From Diorhabda sublineata (Eukaryota > Arthropoda > Insecta > Coleoptera > Chrysomelidae), in the NCBI RefSeq assembly GCF_026230105.1, contig NC_079480.1:24346488-24410487 (forward strand): 64,000 nt of DNA. Reading direction: 5' to 3'. This document shows positions 23,142 to 35,000 of the stretch, piece after piece. The notes under the pieces are model-generated. The model made no database searches and was not told the origin of the DNA. It saw nothing but the letters and a program-made list of their open reading frames with translations. How positions within the stretch are numbered: position 1 is the stretch's first letter; each line of letters starts with the position of its first letter. Position numbers and translations under genes: made by a program.

Positions 23142-26137
23142 TTTTCCGGATAAGTTTTATAGTATAATTATTGTTAGTATTACTGTCGGTTTTTACTCTA
23201 ATTGAATGTTGAATCAAAACATTATTGAATTTATTATTATTTTCTGAAAATTGTTTTTAATTTCTTCCAGATAACAAATTCGATAAACCGATATTTAAGA
23301 CGCTTATAAATGTCAAATTTTTAGGAATTGGGGTTATATTATCTGACAGTTGGTTTGGCATCTCTTCTCTTCTAAAAGGTGTGAAATAGTTATAAGATTT
23401 AGTGTAGTATCAAAATATTTTTAAAAATATATTGTTAAAAAATAGCAACAAAATTAAAAAGCTAAAGTACTATCCTAGATTTTTTTAAATTCTTTATCGA
23501 AGAAGAATAAATTTTACATTAAGATTACTGGGTGGAAATTAAATTGGAACTTTAGGTGAAGAAAAAGAAACGCCTATTGAAACAGAAAGACCAAATTTCT
23601 TTAAATATATTGAAGGTACAATTCATTACTAATATATGACTAAAAAATAAAGAGAACTGATTATTTGATTAAGGAATCGTCCACGTAAAACTTTTTTAGT
23701 ACTTCACTGTAATGGGGTCTACTGAGTGACAAGTAGCCATTTTCAACAAATTCGTAAAAAGCTTTTATTATCTAAGGACAAAGGGTAAATAAAAACATAT
23801 GAACCATCAACAATTTTTATTTAAAAAAATACAAAGTATTCAACAATATCAATAATCACAAAAAGGAAAACCACAACAAATAATCGTTATTTGACATAAT
23901 AATTTAAAAAAAAAATCAAATTGACTATCTTTGGAATTGTTAAGTCTTTAATATCATCCAGAACTTGTCCATCGTGATACCTTACAGAAGTTCTTGCGAG
24001 AAATATTAGTCTATTTCCGTTAAAAGGTTTTTGGTAACTTCTTTAAATTTAGGATTTTAAAAATCTTGATATCATTAACGTATATAAAAGTTTGAATAAC
24101 ACTTTGCCGTAATATATCGATGGACAGCTTATAACACTACACCTAAACATATTTAATAAAATTTGAAAACATCAACAATCAAGATTAATTAAGTAAGTAT
24201 TTTATGTATTCAATATAAAATAAGCAAGCGATGCAACGTTTTATTCTTAATCACACTGTTTATAATTAGAACTTCAAAAGATTCATCTCTCGTAAATAAA
24301 TTGACATTTCACTTTGACTGAAGCTGTCTGTATGATTAAATATTTTTCTTAATTGTTATTTTGTGATTATTTCTTTTATTATCAGTCGGCATTCCCTTTT
24401 AATTTACTTTAACAATATTGTCTACTTCTTTTAATATAGGTAAACGACCTTTTGTTTTGACGGAGCCTTCGGTTGTTGTACCAGAGGCCCTTAAGTATAT
24501 AGATCCGCCCCTGTATCTAATACACAGCATTGAGGCACAAGTACTATGTTGTCACACATCAAAAGATGCACAACAAATTCATGAAACATCGGAGAAAATG
24601 TCAGTCTTCAAAAAACAGAATCACTGTGCTCGTACCTTATAATAATATTGGTCAATAGAAAAGAGAAATAATAAGACTGAAAAAGCGATTTGGGAACGTT
24701 CTGTCCGGACTTTGGTTAACCTCTCCAATTTCAGAGTTCGAGATTCAATTTCGTACAACTACATGTAGTATAATTCATGAGATGATGGAAAAAAATAAAA
24801 TTATGAATCCACATCCTGTGTTTTTGTTACTACTCTCGATTGCATTCAGGAACAGCGCTTATTATACTTCACTCACTTATAGAATACCAAAAGCTGAGAA
24901 TTAATAATTCATGTACCTCCTCCTTATGCTAAAAAATTTCTCGTGAAAATTATCTTTCGAAAATATATTAATTATTGAGGAGTCTTTTACATTTCAAGTA
25001 CACAAAAAGTTTCTTTAAGCAAACAACTGTGAGGTGTGGATAACGGATCACACTGTATATAGCTACGTTCAATTCATCGTTCTATAGAGTGATAGTTGTC
25101 TCAAACTACACTTATTAATCAAATGTCTAAACTGCTCCTTATGCGTAGGCAACAATTCAAACAGTGAAATCATTGAAAAATTTGAGCCGAAAAACGGTAA
25201 TTAAGTAACTGTAACTAATTTATAAACAACATCCAATTAGTTTTTTATTTTGGTATTCGAAAATACTAACAAAATTTCAATTCTTTTATATGTAATTCAA
25301 ACGGAATGCGTATGCTGGGTTGCCCGGATAGTAGTGTTACGATAAGCATAAAAAATTGAGAGAGCGGTGATGCCAGCTTAGTATTGTTTCCCTAAATGTA
25401 AGGTACTTGAAAGAAGAAAATCAGTTTTATCTTCACTTAAATGAACCTAAAAAAATAACAATTTCTATCTTTTGTTGTGCATATATTATTTTGAATTTAG
25501 GAATAAAAATTTCTTTTATTTATAGTTAAATCATTTGAGTCTTTAATTCTTAACACGACTACTTCATTTTATTATTGTACAAGACAAATACAGGGTTAAT
25601 ATAAAAGTTTGGAGGTAGGTATTACAGATTTATGTGTACAATTATAGCAATTTAGGGGGATTTTAATATAAACAATAAATTTTAATCACTAAGCATCTTT
25701 GGTAATGTAAACAAAAAGCAGAGGCGGACCAACTTAAACGTTTCATATGATATTAAATTAGACAAAAATGACATTTTAGTTTTTTATTATAAAATATAGA
25801 GGATTTAATAAAAAATGTATTATTCTTTGATACTATTTTGTAATGTTACTAATAATTTAGACATTTCTGAACATTTAAGACTTAAAAATTGGTAAAGAGC
25901 ACACCGACAAGCATTAAAAACAATGGCGCTTTTTGTCGCTGCAACTTTATTATTATTTTTCTTTGTATTTATTTTTATTAGCATCCTTTACTATGCGGGC
26001 AACTGTAATCCTTCTCAGGGATATACAATTCTGAAGATATGGATATTATTTTAATCAAGCTATACAAATTTATTTGTACGTTTTATCAAAAATAAAATGT
26101 ACAATTATATCAATGATAAATACAAAGCTCAGTTTTT
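23142..26137. other. 5' flank of ZAD gene and intergenic region
   Basis: No gene is firmly supported. A pyrimidine-rich stretch (CTCTTCTCTTCT, about 23362-23373) lies about 220 bp upstream of the ZAD start on the opposite strand. At 23556-23615 (+) there is a 60-bp segment between an acceptor and a donor that reads EEKETPIETERPNFFKYIE in the only protein-like frame. These could mark a divergent + strand gene, but no further exons were found. Confidence 0.35.
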
Positions 26138-26403
26138 TTACACCGACATTTTACGCTGTTTATTCCTATTTTTAATAAAAGCCGTTATTGTACTACTCGG
26201 ACAATGATGTGTAGGCGTTAAATTTTCAGCTTCATTGGAACGACAGTTTTTGGGCGATTGTCTTGCATTAGGGCAGCTTGAAATCGATTTAACGGAATTT
26301 TCATCCTTTGTAACGATATTTTCTGAAACGTTATTTTCTTTAGCAGTTGTTTTGGTGATGAATTTGCTCAAGATGGTAGGACTCGAGAAAGAGTTTTTGA
26401 TAT
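26138..26403 (-). CDS. Candidate terminal exon of an unidentified minus-strand gene
   Basis: After an acceptor (CTCTTCGCTAG) the minus strand stays open for about 88 codons and ends with IKNRNKQRKMSV and TAA at 26138. The residues are polar (Ser, Asn, Lys, Thr), with four Cys. The frame has no ATG near its beginning, so it needs an upstream exon. An ACAAATAAATT polyadenylation-like signal lies about 75 bp past the stop. The protein family is not recognised. Confidence 0.35.
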
Positions 26404-27084
26404 TCGTAACTAGCGAAGAGAAAAAATTTGTTAATATACAAAAATAAGTATAAGTAAATATTTATATATCAATTTTATTTTCTTTACATGGTTATACACA
26501 TTCTCAGCTGATCACATTGTTGCCAGATTTTCCTGTGTGTGTATTAATGTGATAAAACTTAAAATAAATATAAAAGTGAAGTTGTAAACGCTGAAAAGTT
26601 GATCTAGATAATTAAAAGTTTTTCTTTTCAATAATTCCTGTAATAATAAATACAGGTTGTAACAATTTTAGGGTTGTGAACTTAACAGAAATTAAAATAA
26701 TAGTAAGTTATATTACTTTATGAATATAATTGGGAAAAAACGTGAAAATTATTATTAAATTCACTTTAACTAAAATTTAATATTCTAACTCTAGTAAAAT
26801 AGATTTTAAACAGTCATTTATCTGAAAATATTACTGGCAGTTGCTACTGGAATAATTTGGAAAGTAAATATAAAATTCGAAATGTTTTTGCATCCGTTAA
26901 CGCGTTGAAAGCTAGATTAACTTTTTATTCATATCCATAGTGGTGGATCTAGGGGTGAGTAGGGCAAAATAAGTGGGCTCGTAATATTAATCTTGGGTAG
27001 TGAGCTCGATATGTTATTTTAGAAAATAGGTATAAAGAAATTAGTTGTTATGGTTTTGTATTGTGTGCATTTCCGACAGTTTTT
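26404..27084. other. Intergenic sequence
   Basis: AT-rich, with no gene seen on either strand. Confidence 0.5.
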
Positions 27085-28150
27085 GGAGTTTACTCCTTAA
27101 GAATCGATTTGCATATATAAGGGGCCCGGTATGAGAAAAATGTGAGGAGTAAAATCTATCGATGAATGACCTCGTTACGTTTTTGGTGCGCACCCTATGA
27201 TGCGCAACTTTCTAATTTGTCAGTGTCAACATACTTATATTGCTGTCATTGTGAAGTTTTATTATTATTGTGTTCCGCTAAAGTGGACTGAAAGTATTTT
27301 CAAATAACTATGGCAGAAAGAGGTGTAGATGATATTGCCGGAACATCTAACAAACACGTGGTTGCAACGTACGTTATAATTCATGTATTATATGTATGAG
27401 CGTGTGTAATTTGTATTTATTAAATATTTTAATAATTATCGATGTAGTTCATATAAATATATATTTGAAAACAACTCATAAAATTAGATAATCAACCCAA
27501 TATGAATTATCGAGCGCATCCACATAAAATAGAAAATTTCTAACCTAACCAAAAATTATTTTTTTTGTCGATGTCTATAAATTCTTCCACGTTATTATGA
27601 TTTATTTTATAAGTAATTTTTAAATATTAACAACTGTAGTCAATAATTCGATAATATTATCAGAAAAATCGACAATATTTTTTCATTATAATAATGTTTT
27701 TATATAATTTTCTTCCGAAAAGTTATTTTTTAGCTTATTTAAGTAATTTTCATGTACTATTTATTATTGTATGTAAAAGATTTAGTGACATAATTATCTT
27801 TTTATAACCATTTTTGTTAATTATTAAGATAATATTATATTTTAAATAAAAAATTAATTATATTAATTTGAAAAAAATGTTTATAAAAACCTTTTTTTTT
27901 ATCAAATTTCTTAAAGTCAGTTAACATTTTTATAATTATGCATTTATAAATTTTCTAATTTTTTTTTATATTTTTTGACTAGAAAAAAATCTAAACCTGC
28001 AAAAACTCCAGCCGAGAGACAGCGAGCTTACAGATTAAAAAAAAATTAATGAAGGAAGCCCAAAATATTCTGGCAATCAACCAATCTTTTCTAAGTTAAA
28101 TAAACTCTTTTTGCGTCTGGTTAGACTATCGAACTTAAGGAGTAAACTCC
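27085..28150 (+). mobile_element. Small TIR element with a two-exon mini-ORF
   Basis: Perfect 17-bp inverted repeats bound the unit: GGAGTTTACTCCTTAAG at 27085-27101 and its complement at 28134-28150. Inside, the ATG at 27310 begins MAERGVDDIAGTSNKHVVAT. A donor after 27368 (GTACGT) joins in phase to an acceptor before 27983, continuing KKSKPAKTPAERQRAYRLKK before a stop that follows an A-run. The TPAERQRAYR block is common in arthropod transposon-encoded proteins. The element probably derives from a longer autonomous transposon by internal deletion. The superfamily was not identified. Confidence 0.6.
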
Positions 28151-28399
28151 AGTTGTGCGTCGAAGCTGACACACACAAACACAATTTTTTTTACTTTTTT
28201 CAAAAAAACAACTTTATAATCTTTGCATCGCGAGGTTCTTTTTGATCCTGAGCCCCAGGGAGGCGCGTTGAAGATTAACATCTATAGTAAAACCGGTGGG
28301 GGTCTTCCATCATGTGACTCATCTCTACGATATATCAAACACATATTTTCTACATGCTACCTTCTTCTATCAATAATAAAACGTAACAACATGAGATCG

Positions 28400-28510
28400 A
28401 TTGTCTTCTTCACAAGACTAACTATAAGAAATATATACTGTATAGATTATATTATATTTTCAAGCAACTACCACCATGTCTAGGTCAGGACAGGTATTTC
28501 TGGGAACATC
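28400..28510 (-). mobile_element. Mariner 5'-end fragment
   Basis: The complement of 28460-28510 (CCCAGAAATACCTG...GACCTAGACATGG) matches the 5' non-coding end of the mariner copies at 4735 and 6660. Only this terminal part is present. Confidence 0.6.
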
Positions 28511-28639
28511 GTCGTTATTTTGGATTTTGTAACTTATTCACCCAGTACATCGACATTTTTATCAAAAGAATTTTGCTAAATACGTTGATGTTAAACATAT
28601 GAGTGATAGTGCTGATTGAAATTTCCAAAAGTGGAATAT

Positions 28640-28917
28640 TTTTATTCCGCTCTCTTTTCTTCTTGCAACGCGTCAATCGCTTGTTTACGTCACCAGCGCC
28701 GATTAAGTTTCGCACGTCAAGCTACAGCAGCATCCTTAATACTTTGTTTTGTTTTACCATTCTATCGCGTCGTGTCTTATTAGTCGTATTTTAGGTCAGG
28801 ATGTCGAAGCCTGGGTCGACAAAGATCCGTTATAAATATTATATTGTTCCAAAATGTACTGCATCAAATGAAGTCTTTTTAAGTAACCCTAAGGGAGAAA
28901 AATTACGGAAAAAATAA
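28640..28917 (+). pseudogene. THAP-like N-terminal remnant with GC-richer leader
   Basis: The ATG at 28801 opens a 38-codon frame: MSKPGSTKIRYKYYIVPKC, then TASNEVFLSNPKGEKLRKK and TAA at 28915. The pattern Y.IVP.C...(F/L)....GEKLRKK matches the beginning of atypical THAP (C2CH) domains found in insect proteins and transposons. The normal Trp and second metal-binding pair are absent, so it is a truncated relic. The preceding 150 bp are richer in GC than the surroundings and may be its former leader. Confidence 0.45.
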
Positions 28918-29002
28918 TGTAAATAGACATTAAAATGCATACTGTTTTATTTAGTAATCGATTTAGTTGTGAAGATTATTTCGAGGTCAGTAGATACTTT
29001 CA

Positions 29003-29008
29003 TTTATT
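29003..29008 (-). terminator. Polyadenylation signal of the GPCR gene
   Basis: TTTATT on + (AATAAA on -) lies about 20 bp past the stop codon at 29027. It supports that stop as the true end of the receptor rather than a further splice. Confidence 0.55.
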
Positions 29009-29026
29009 AAATACCATGTTCAAAGC

Positions 29027-32000
29027 TTAAAATTCACGATAGAGGGTAGCTTGACGTATTATTTTAATAATAATATAGTACGTTAAGAAGTATTTAGAGT
29101 AATATTGATAATAATGCATACCTTTTTCGTTATGTAATTGTTCTTGTTGTTCTCTTAATAAAATTTGAGAAAATTCCGATAGTCGTCTCTCCACCATCGA
29201 TGATTCATTCGTGATTGTATTAAATAACTCGATGCTATGATTTTTCGGTATTCTATGATGTTTTTTATACGAAATAACTAATGGGCGTAGATTGTGGTCG
29301 CATAAACGCCCCGCCAACGAATCTTCAAGAAAACGGAGAGACCCACTACAAGAATCGCTATTCGAAAGAGGAGGAATAGATAACGTCGAATATCCTTTAC
29401 ATCCTGGTATTTTTTCGCTTTCGCTTTTTTGGAAAATTTGTTGATACGTTCTCTGTAATATAAAACTTATTATTTCGACACACGTTGAAAAATTCCTAAT
29501 GCACTAACCTTGAAAGCCATTCGAAATTTGTTGGACATAATGTGGTAAAGCAACGGATTGATTGTTGTTGATAAGTAATAAAAAATACCACTGATGTACG
29601 TTAAAGCTTGGAAAGTTGTTACTACGTCTTCCGATGATCTTGCACCAGCTCCATAAATTGCTAACAAACGTTGGGCGTGGAATGGCGCCCAGCATATGAA
29701 GAAAGCAGCAACTACAGCAACTGCGCAAATAAAAATTAGATTCATAATAACAGAAGTTAACGGGATAGTTTTTAGAATTTTGATAAAGTGATTGATGTTA
29801 TAAAATGTTTCTAATCGCTTCCGCATGTTCCAAACGAATAATCTCTCAGGCAGTATACAGATCACTGACACTATTGCAGTTATTCCAAGAGTAGCTGGTT
29901 TAAAACTAACACGCAATTGGAGTAGGAAATCCAGCAACATTGCTGAATGTTATATCGATAAATTTATGGTCTCTTATGCCATTAGAAACCAGCTGCAACA
30001 TTGCTGTTGAAGCGGAATAATTTACGCATAAATGTACAACGACATACGTAGTGCAGCCCATGAGATATTAGCCTCATAAAGTAAATAGAGTGCGGTTGAA
30101 AAAATCTTCATGCACGCGTTAGTTTTTTTCCTTTTTCAATGAGCATACTATTCCTTTTTCTCTTTAAATGCCTGAAATTCATCTCGCGCAAAGAAATTGG
30201 GAAAGTGAATTCCAGTTGTTTAATTTGAACCTCTCAAACTCAAAAAAACCTGTTTTTTAGATAGATTTATATCAACTACTGAATCATTTAAATCACTTGG
30301 TGTCAATGAATGCGATTGTTTTAAAGTTAAAGTTTCATAGTTTGGGTTACTATCCTCACATACCTTATCTTGCTTGACGTGAGGAAGCCTAGTTTCTGAT
30401 CGATTTGGAGGCATTGGCACAGGCATTTTAGCAGTATGTAGGATAGATTTGTTGGCCGAAGGCATGCATGTTTGGATACTGGAAAATGTGTTTGAACTGA
30501 AGAAAAACTGTAGGAGTTGCTAGAACAATCAGAAAGGAAAGAAAGCTGCTACGGATCACAAAAAAATATGTGAAGTTTATGATGCTGATTGCTTAACAGA
30601 ACCTACGTGTCAAAATTGTTATCAAAAATTCCGTTCTGGAGATTTTTTCCTCAAAGATGAGCAACGTTCTGGTCGGCCTTCTGAAGTTGATGATGACCAA
30701 ATTAAAGTAATAATTGAAGAGGATCGTCATTTCGAAAGGTTGCGAGGAGGCTACATGTATCGTATACAACAATTGAAAAACACTTAAAATGTTTTGGGCT
30801 AGTTAAGAAGCTTGATATTTGGGTACCTCACGAATTGAAAGAAACTCATTTAATACAAAGAATCAAAATTTGCGATATGCATCTTAAACGAACTGATACT
30901 GACCTTTTCTTGAAAAGAATCATCACTAGTGATGAAAAATGGGTCCTGTACAGTAATATAAATCGAAAACGATCATGGAGGAAACACGATGAACCAGCCT
31001 AACCAGCACAAACCACATCGAAAGCTAAAAAACAACAAATAAAGCTCATGCTTTCAGTTTGGTGAGATTACAAAGATGTTGTGTTTTTTGAGCTGTTTCC
31101 AAGGAACCAAACGATCAATTCTGATGTACAAGGTCAACAATTAATGAAACTGTATAAAAAAATCAAAAAGAACGACCAGAATTGTCAAATCGGAAGGTTT
31201 AGTGACCCACCATGATAATGCAATGCCTCGCACATCTTTGACAACTCGTGGGAAACTATTGCAGCTTGGATGGGGAGTGATGGCACAACCCCCATACAGC
31301 CCTGATCTAGCACCATCTGATTACCATTTATTTCGAACTTTGCAGAGCTCTTTGAACGATGAAACTTTCACAAATTAATATGTAGTTGTCACAAAAAGCT
31401 GGACTAAATTATTAGTTATTGTTAATGATGGTGACAATAACAGTGTTTACCATCCGTTCCGTTGAAGAAACGTTTTTGGTATATTGATGATTCTGCGCCA
31501 TATAGATTACGTGTTCCATCAGTGTAGTTACTGCCACCGAACATACAGCTATACGAATGATTCTGTTTTGTGCTCCAAGTGACTCCAAGGCATCGTTTGC
31601 AGACCGTTTCTGGAACGTTTCTTTCGATACTTCTGTATGACAGCAAGTATTGTTACATGTGCACAGCCGGAAATTGCTCGAAAATATCGCTTTCAATAAC
31701 CGTTCTTAGATCGAATTTTTTTTGACATTTACCAAGATTGGATAAAGTGATATATGTCTGTTCCTCGTATAGTAAAACGTTTTCCCTCCGTTATATTTAT
31801 GAATGAGAAATGAGCGTAAAAAGGTCCTGTATATCCTGTAGAACAACTTTCAACTTAACCCGATATTAAATCAACTTAATGTTTGGTTTTCCCTTTATAT
31901 TTATGTCTTGCGCTTTTCAAATATATAGGTGGGAGTATTCGATTTTCTCGCTACGTTATTTCTGAAAACCAATCACTTAGTTATCATGATTGGTATCAGT

Positions 32001-35000
32001 TATCACATGGTTCAGTTGATACGTTCTACGAAATTTATTGACTCGAGAACTAAAATTTTTCTTCATAATCTTAATAAAGATTGACTAGTTGAATTTTTGT
32101 GTCGATGGATATTTATAGACTAAATAAATTATTCGGAATAAGTAGAAAGGGGGAAAGCAGTCTATTTTTTATCATTCTTTTGTTATCATTAAAATAAAAC
32201 TAACTGCAAGCAGGAGCGGTTTCAGCTTCTCAATTTGAGGTTATTACGAATTAGAATAAAAAAAAAATAAAGAAAAAGTAAAACTATGATCGGAAGAAGA
32301 AATTTTTCTGAATAAAAACCAACACATATTCAAATTCATATAAAGAAATAAAACAAACATTTATTAAATAGGCTTTTTCGACATTGTAATAAGTTTCAAT
32401 CCTCCCTTTGGAATATGGGCGAGTTCTATGAGGCGATATTTTTTTTAGACGACGCCATCTGAAAGTTGTTCGTTTTGTATTCATTTACATACCGAAAGTT
32501 GCGTTTTGAGTGTTCCATGTAATGAAAGTGACAGTTCCGTACTGCAAAACACTTTCGGGACGCTCTGGAGTAGACAACTTTAACTTCCTTAAATGTGACT
32601 CTAGCCACTTCAATATTGACAGTTGACAGTTTCACTTCGATGGTTTTTCATAACCTTAAATTTTAATATTTCAATAATTGTCCTGGAGGTACAATCAACA
32701 TTACTTTTTGCAAATAATTAATAAATTAATATTGACATTGCAAATATCATTAAGTACATTATATTGTTCAATAAACTACTTTGTATTTTTAGTCCTTGGC
32801 ATACAAATAACTATTTCATGTGTTTCACTGACTTTTCTTTGCTATTTCGCAAACCATAATTTATATTGTGAAACGACTGGAACATTATTAAGAAGTCCTT
32901 GATAATTTTCTGCAACTTCACGTAGAATTTTTATGTCATTATCTGTTTTTCGAGGCAACAACAGTTTTAAAATAAAAAAGACTCATTATAACTGACGAAA
33001 ATCGGTCTTTTATGCCAGATATTATATTTTCTTGAATTGCGATGTAACGCACCATTCCAAAATATTCCCCAGGAGTTTCTACAGGTATAATAGCTTTATT
33101 CTATAATGATCCTGTTGAAAAATGAAGTCCTGAGAATCTTGCAAACCCTATATGCAAACATTGTGTATGTTGACATTTTCACTGAGTTGGAAAGTTGCTT
33201 CATTGCCAAAAATGGTACTCTGTACAAGTATGTCATCCCTCATCATTTCTAGTACATTACCGCATAATTCGAGACGCTTTTCTTTGTCATTAGGGTTGAG
33301 AGCCTGCAAGAGATCTTAGCGGTAGTGCTTGTACAACAAACACCATCTCAGAACATTCCATACACTTGTTTAGAGTATTCCAAGTTCTCTACTTACTCTA
33401 TTGGTACTTGGGCTGCGAACAAAACTGTTTTCTAAGCGTCTGACATCATCTTCTGACACACATTTTTAAGCTCTTTAAATTGATTAAACCAACGAGTGAT
33501 GCTTTTTCTAGTTGGTGGTTTAATATCTAATTCTGTACGAAATATCCGCTATATAATTTGCGAACTCAATAACACAGAACACTTTGTGCTTCAAGTCGCC
33601 ATCTCACTCACAACTGACAGTGACAGAAAATGGCGGCCTATTGCCGCGAGAACTCTAGCGACCGCTTCTGGAATCATCACCGCCTGCCTACCCTTGTAAT
33701 TCATAAAAAAACGTTGAAGCCTCCCCTTTTCATTGGTATAAAAATTATTCATGTAGCATTTGTACTTTAATAAATACAATTTTTTAAAAATAGGTCCATA
33801 ATTCAGAATAACCCTCTAGGCTGTTATAATATCAAAACATTTTCTTAATATTAGTTGGACAAGTCTTTTTTTATGTCAGTTTCATTGAAATGTCTTGTAA
33901 GTTGGAAATTAGAAAAAGCGTTTATAATTTGGTTGGACATATTCAAAGGTATTTTTTCTACGACCATGCGTTTTAACCCACTTTCCCGCACTAGTGCGGG
34001 AAAGTGACATTCTTCAAAGGAGAAACAACTATCAAACCACCCGGGTTTGATATCGTTGCTATGACAACCCAAGCGTGTAATTTTTACTAAAACATCAAAG
34101 TTGTTCAAAACGTGACCGAATAAGTACAATCTTCTTCTAAATTAAACCACATTAAACCGAATCCGATACAATAATATTAATGGATTCATCCGACGAAGAA
34201 CTTCCCGAAGCCATTTTGAAGGCTGCAAATGAAGCTAATTCCGAACTGTTACCTGCCAATTCCAGACTAAATTATGAGAAGCAATACGACCATTTTGTTA
34301 GATGGTATAAGGAGAAAGGGGCCAAAACTTATAAGGAAGAGGTATTTCTGGCGTATTTTTCAGACCTAAGTAAAGTTTTGAAATCTAATACATTTTGGTC
34401 CCGCTATTCGATGGTAAAAAGTTCAGTAAAAATAAAACAGAAAAATATTGGTTTTCGAGCACAGAAAGCGCAAGTTTTTACCAAAGAAGATATATCCAGG
34501 GTTATGCTAGCTCCCGATGAGGTATACCTGATGATTAAAGTGAGTACCATTTTTGCACTGGCTGGCGCTCTCCGCAGTTCCGAGCTTGTAAATATCACTG
34601 TCGACGACATTCAAGATAAAGGCAACCTAATTGTTGTGAAAATTTCTGATTCCAAAAATCATTCGTCAAGATCATTTGTTTTATCTGAAGAAATAAATGA
34701 TGGAAACTATTTAAAAGTACGCAGATTTACGACCACCTACCACTCCACACCGCCACACGCCTACCTAATCCGGAACGTTATACAGGACACAGTTTCAGAC
34801 GTTCTTCGGCAACGTTCCTAGCAGACTCTGGCGAAGAAATAACCAACCTAAAACGTCTCGGTGGCTGGAAGTCTACTACTGTCGCTGAGGGCTATTTGGA
34901 GGAATCCGAGAATAAGAAGAAAAAAATATCAAATAAAATTACAAAACAAAATGACTTAAAACTGTTGCCGTCATCGTCATCTTTATGCGACCATCCTCAT

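Noticed and set aside
24418..24642. A 74-codon + frame beginning MSTSFNIGKRPF
   Set aside because: It begins with a non-ATG codon, has no family match, and includes a string (GATCCGCCCCTGTA) that looks like a transposon end.
31412..31696. Two overlapping minus-strand frames, one Cys-containing, resembling a small secreted protein
   Set aside because: No signal peptide, no splice context and no recognised family; probably chance openness in an intron.
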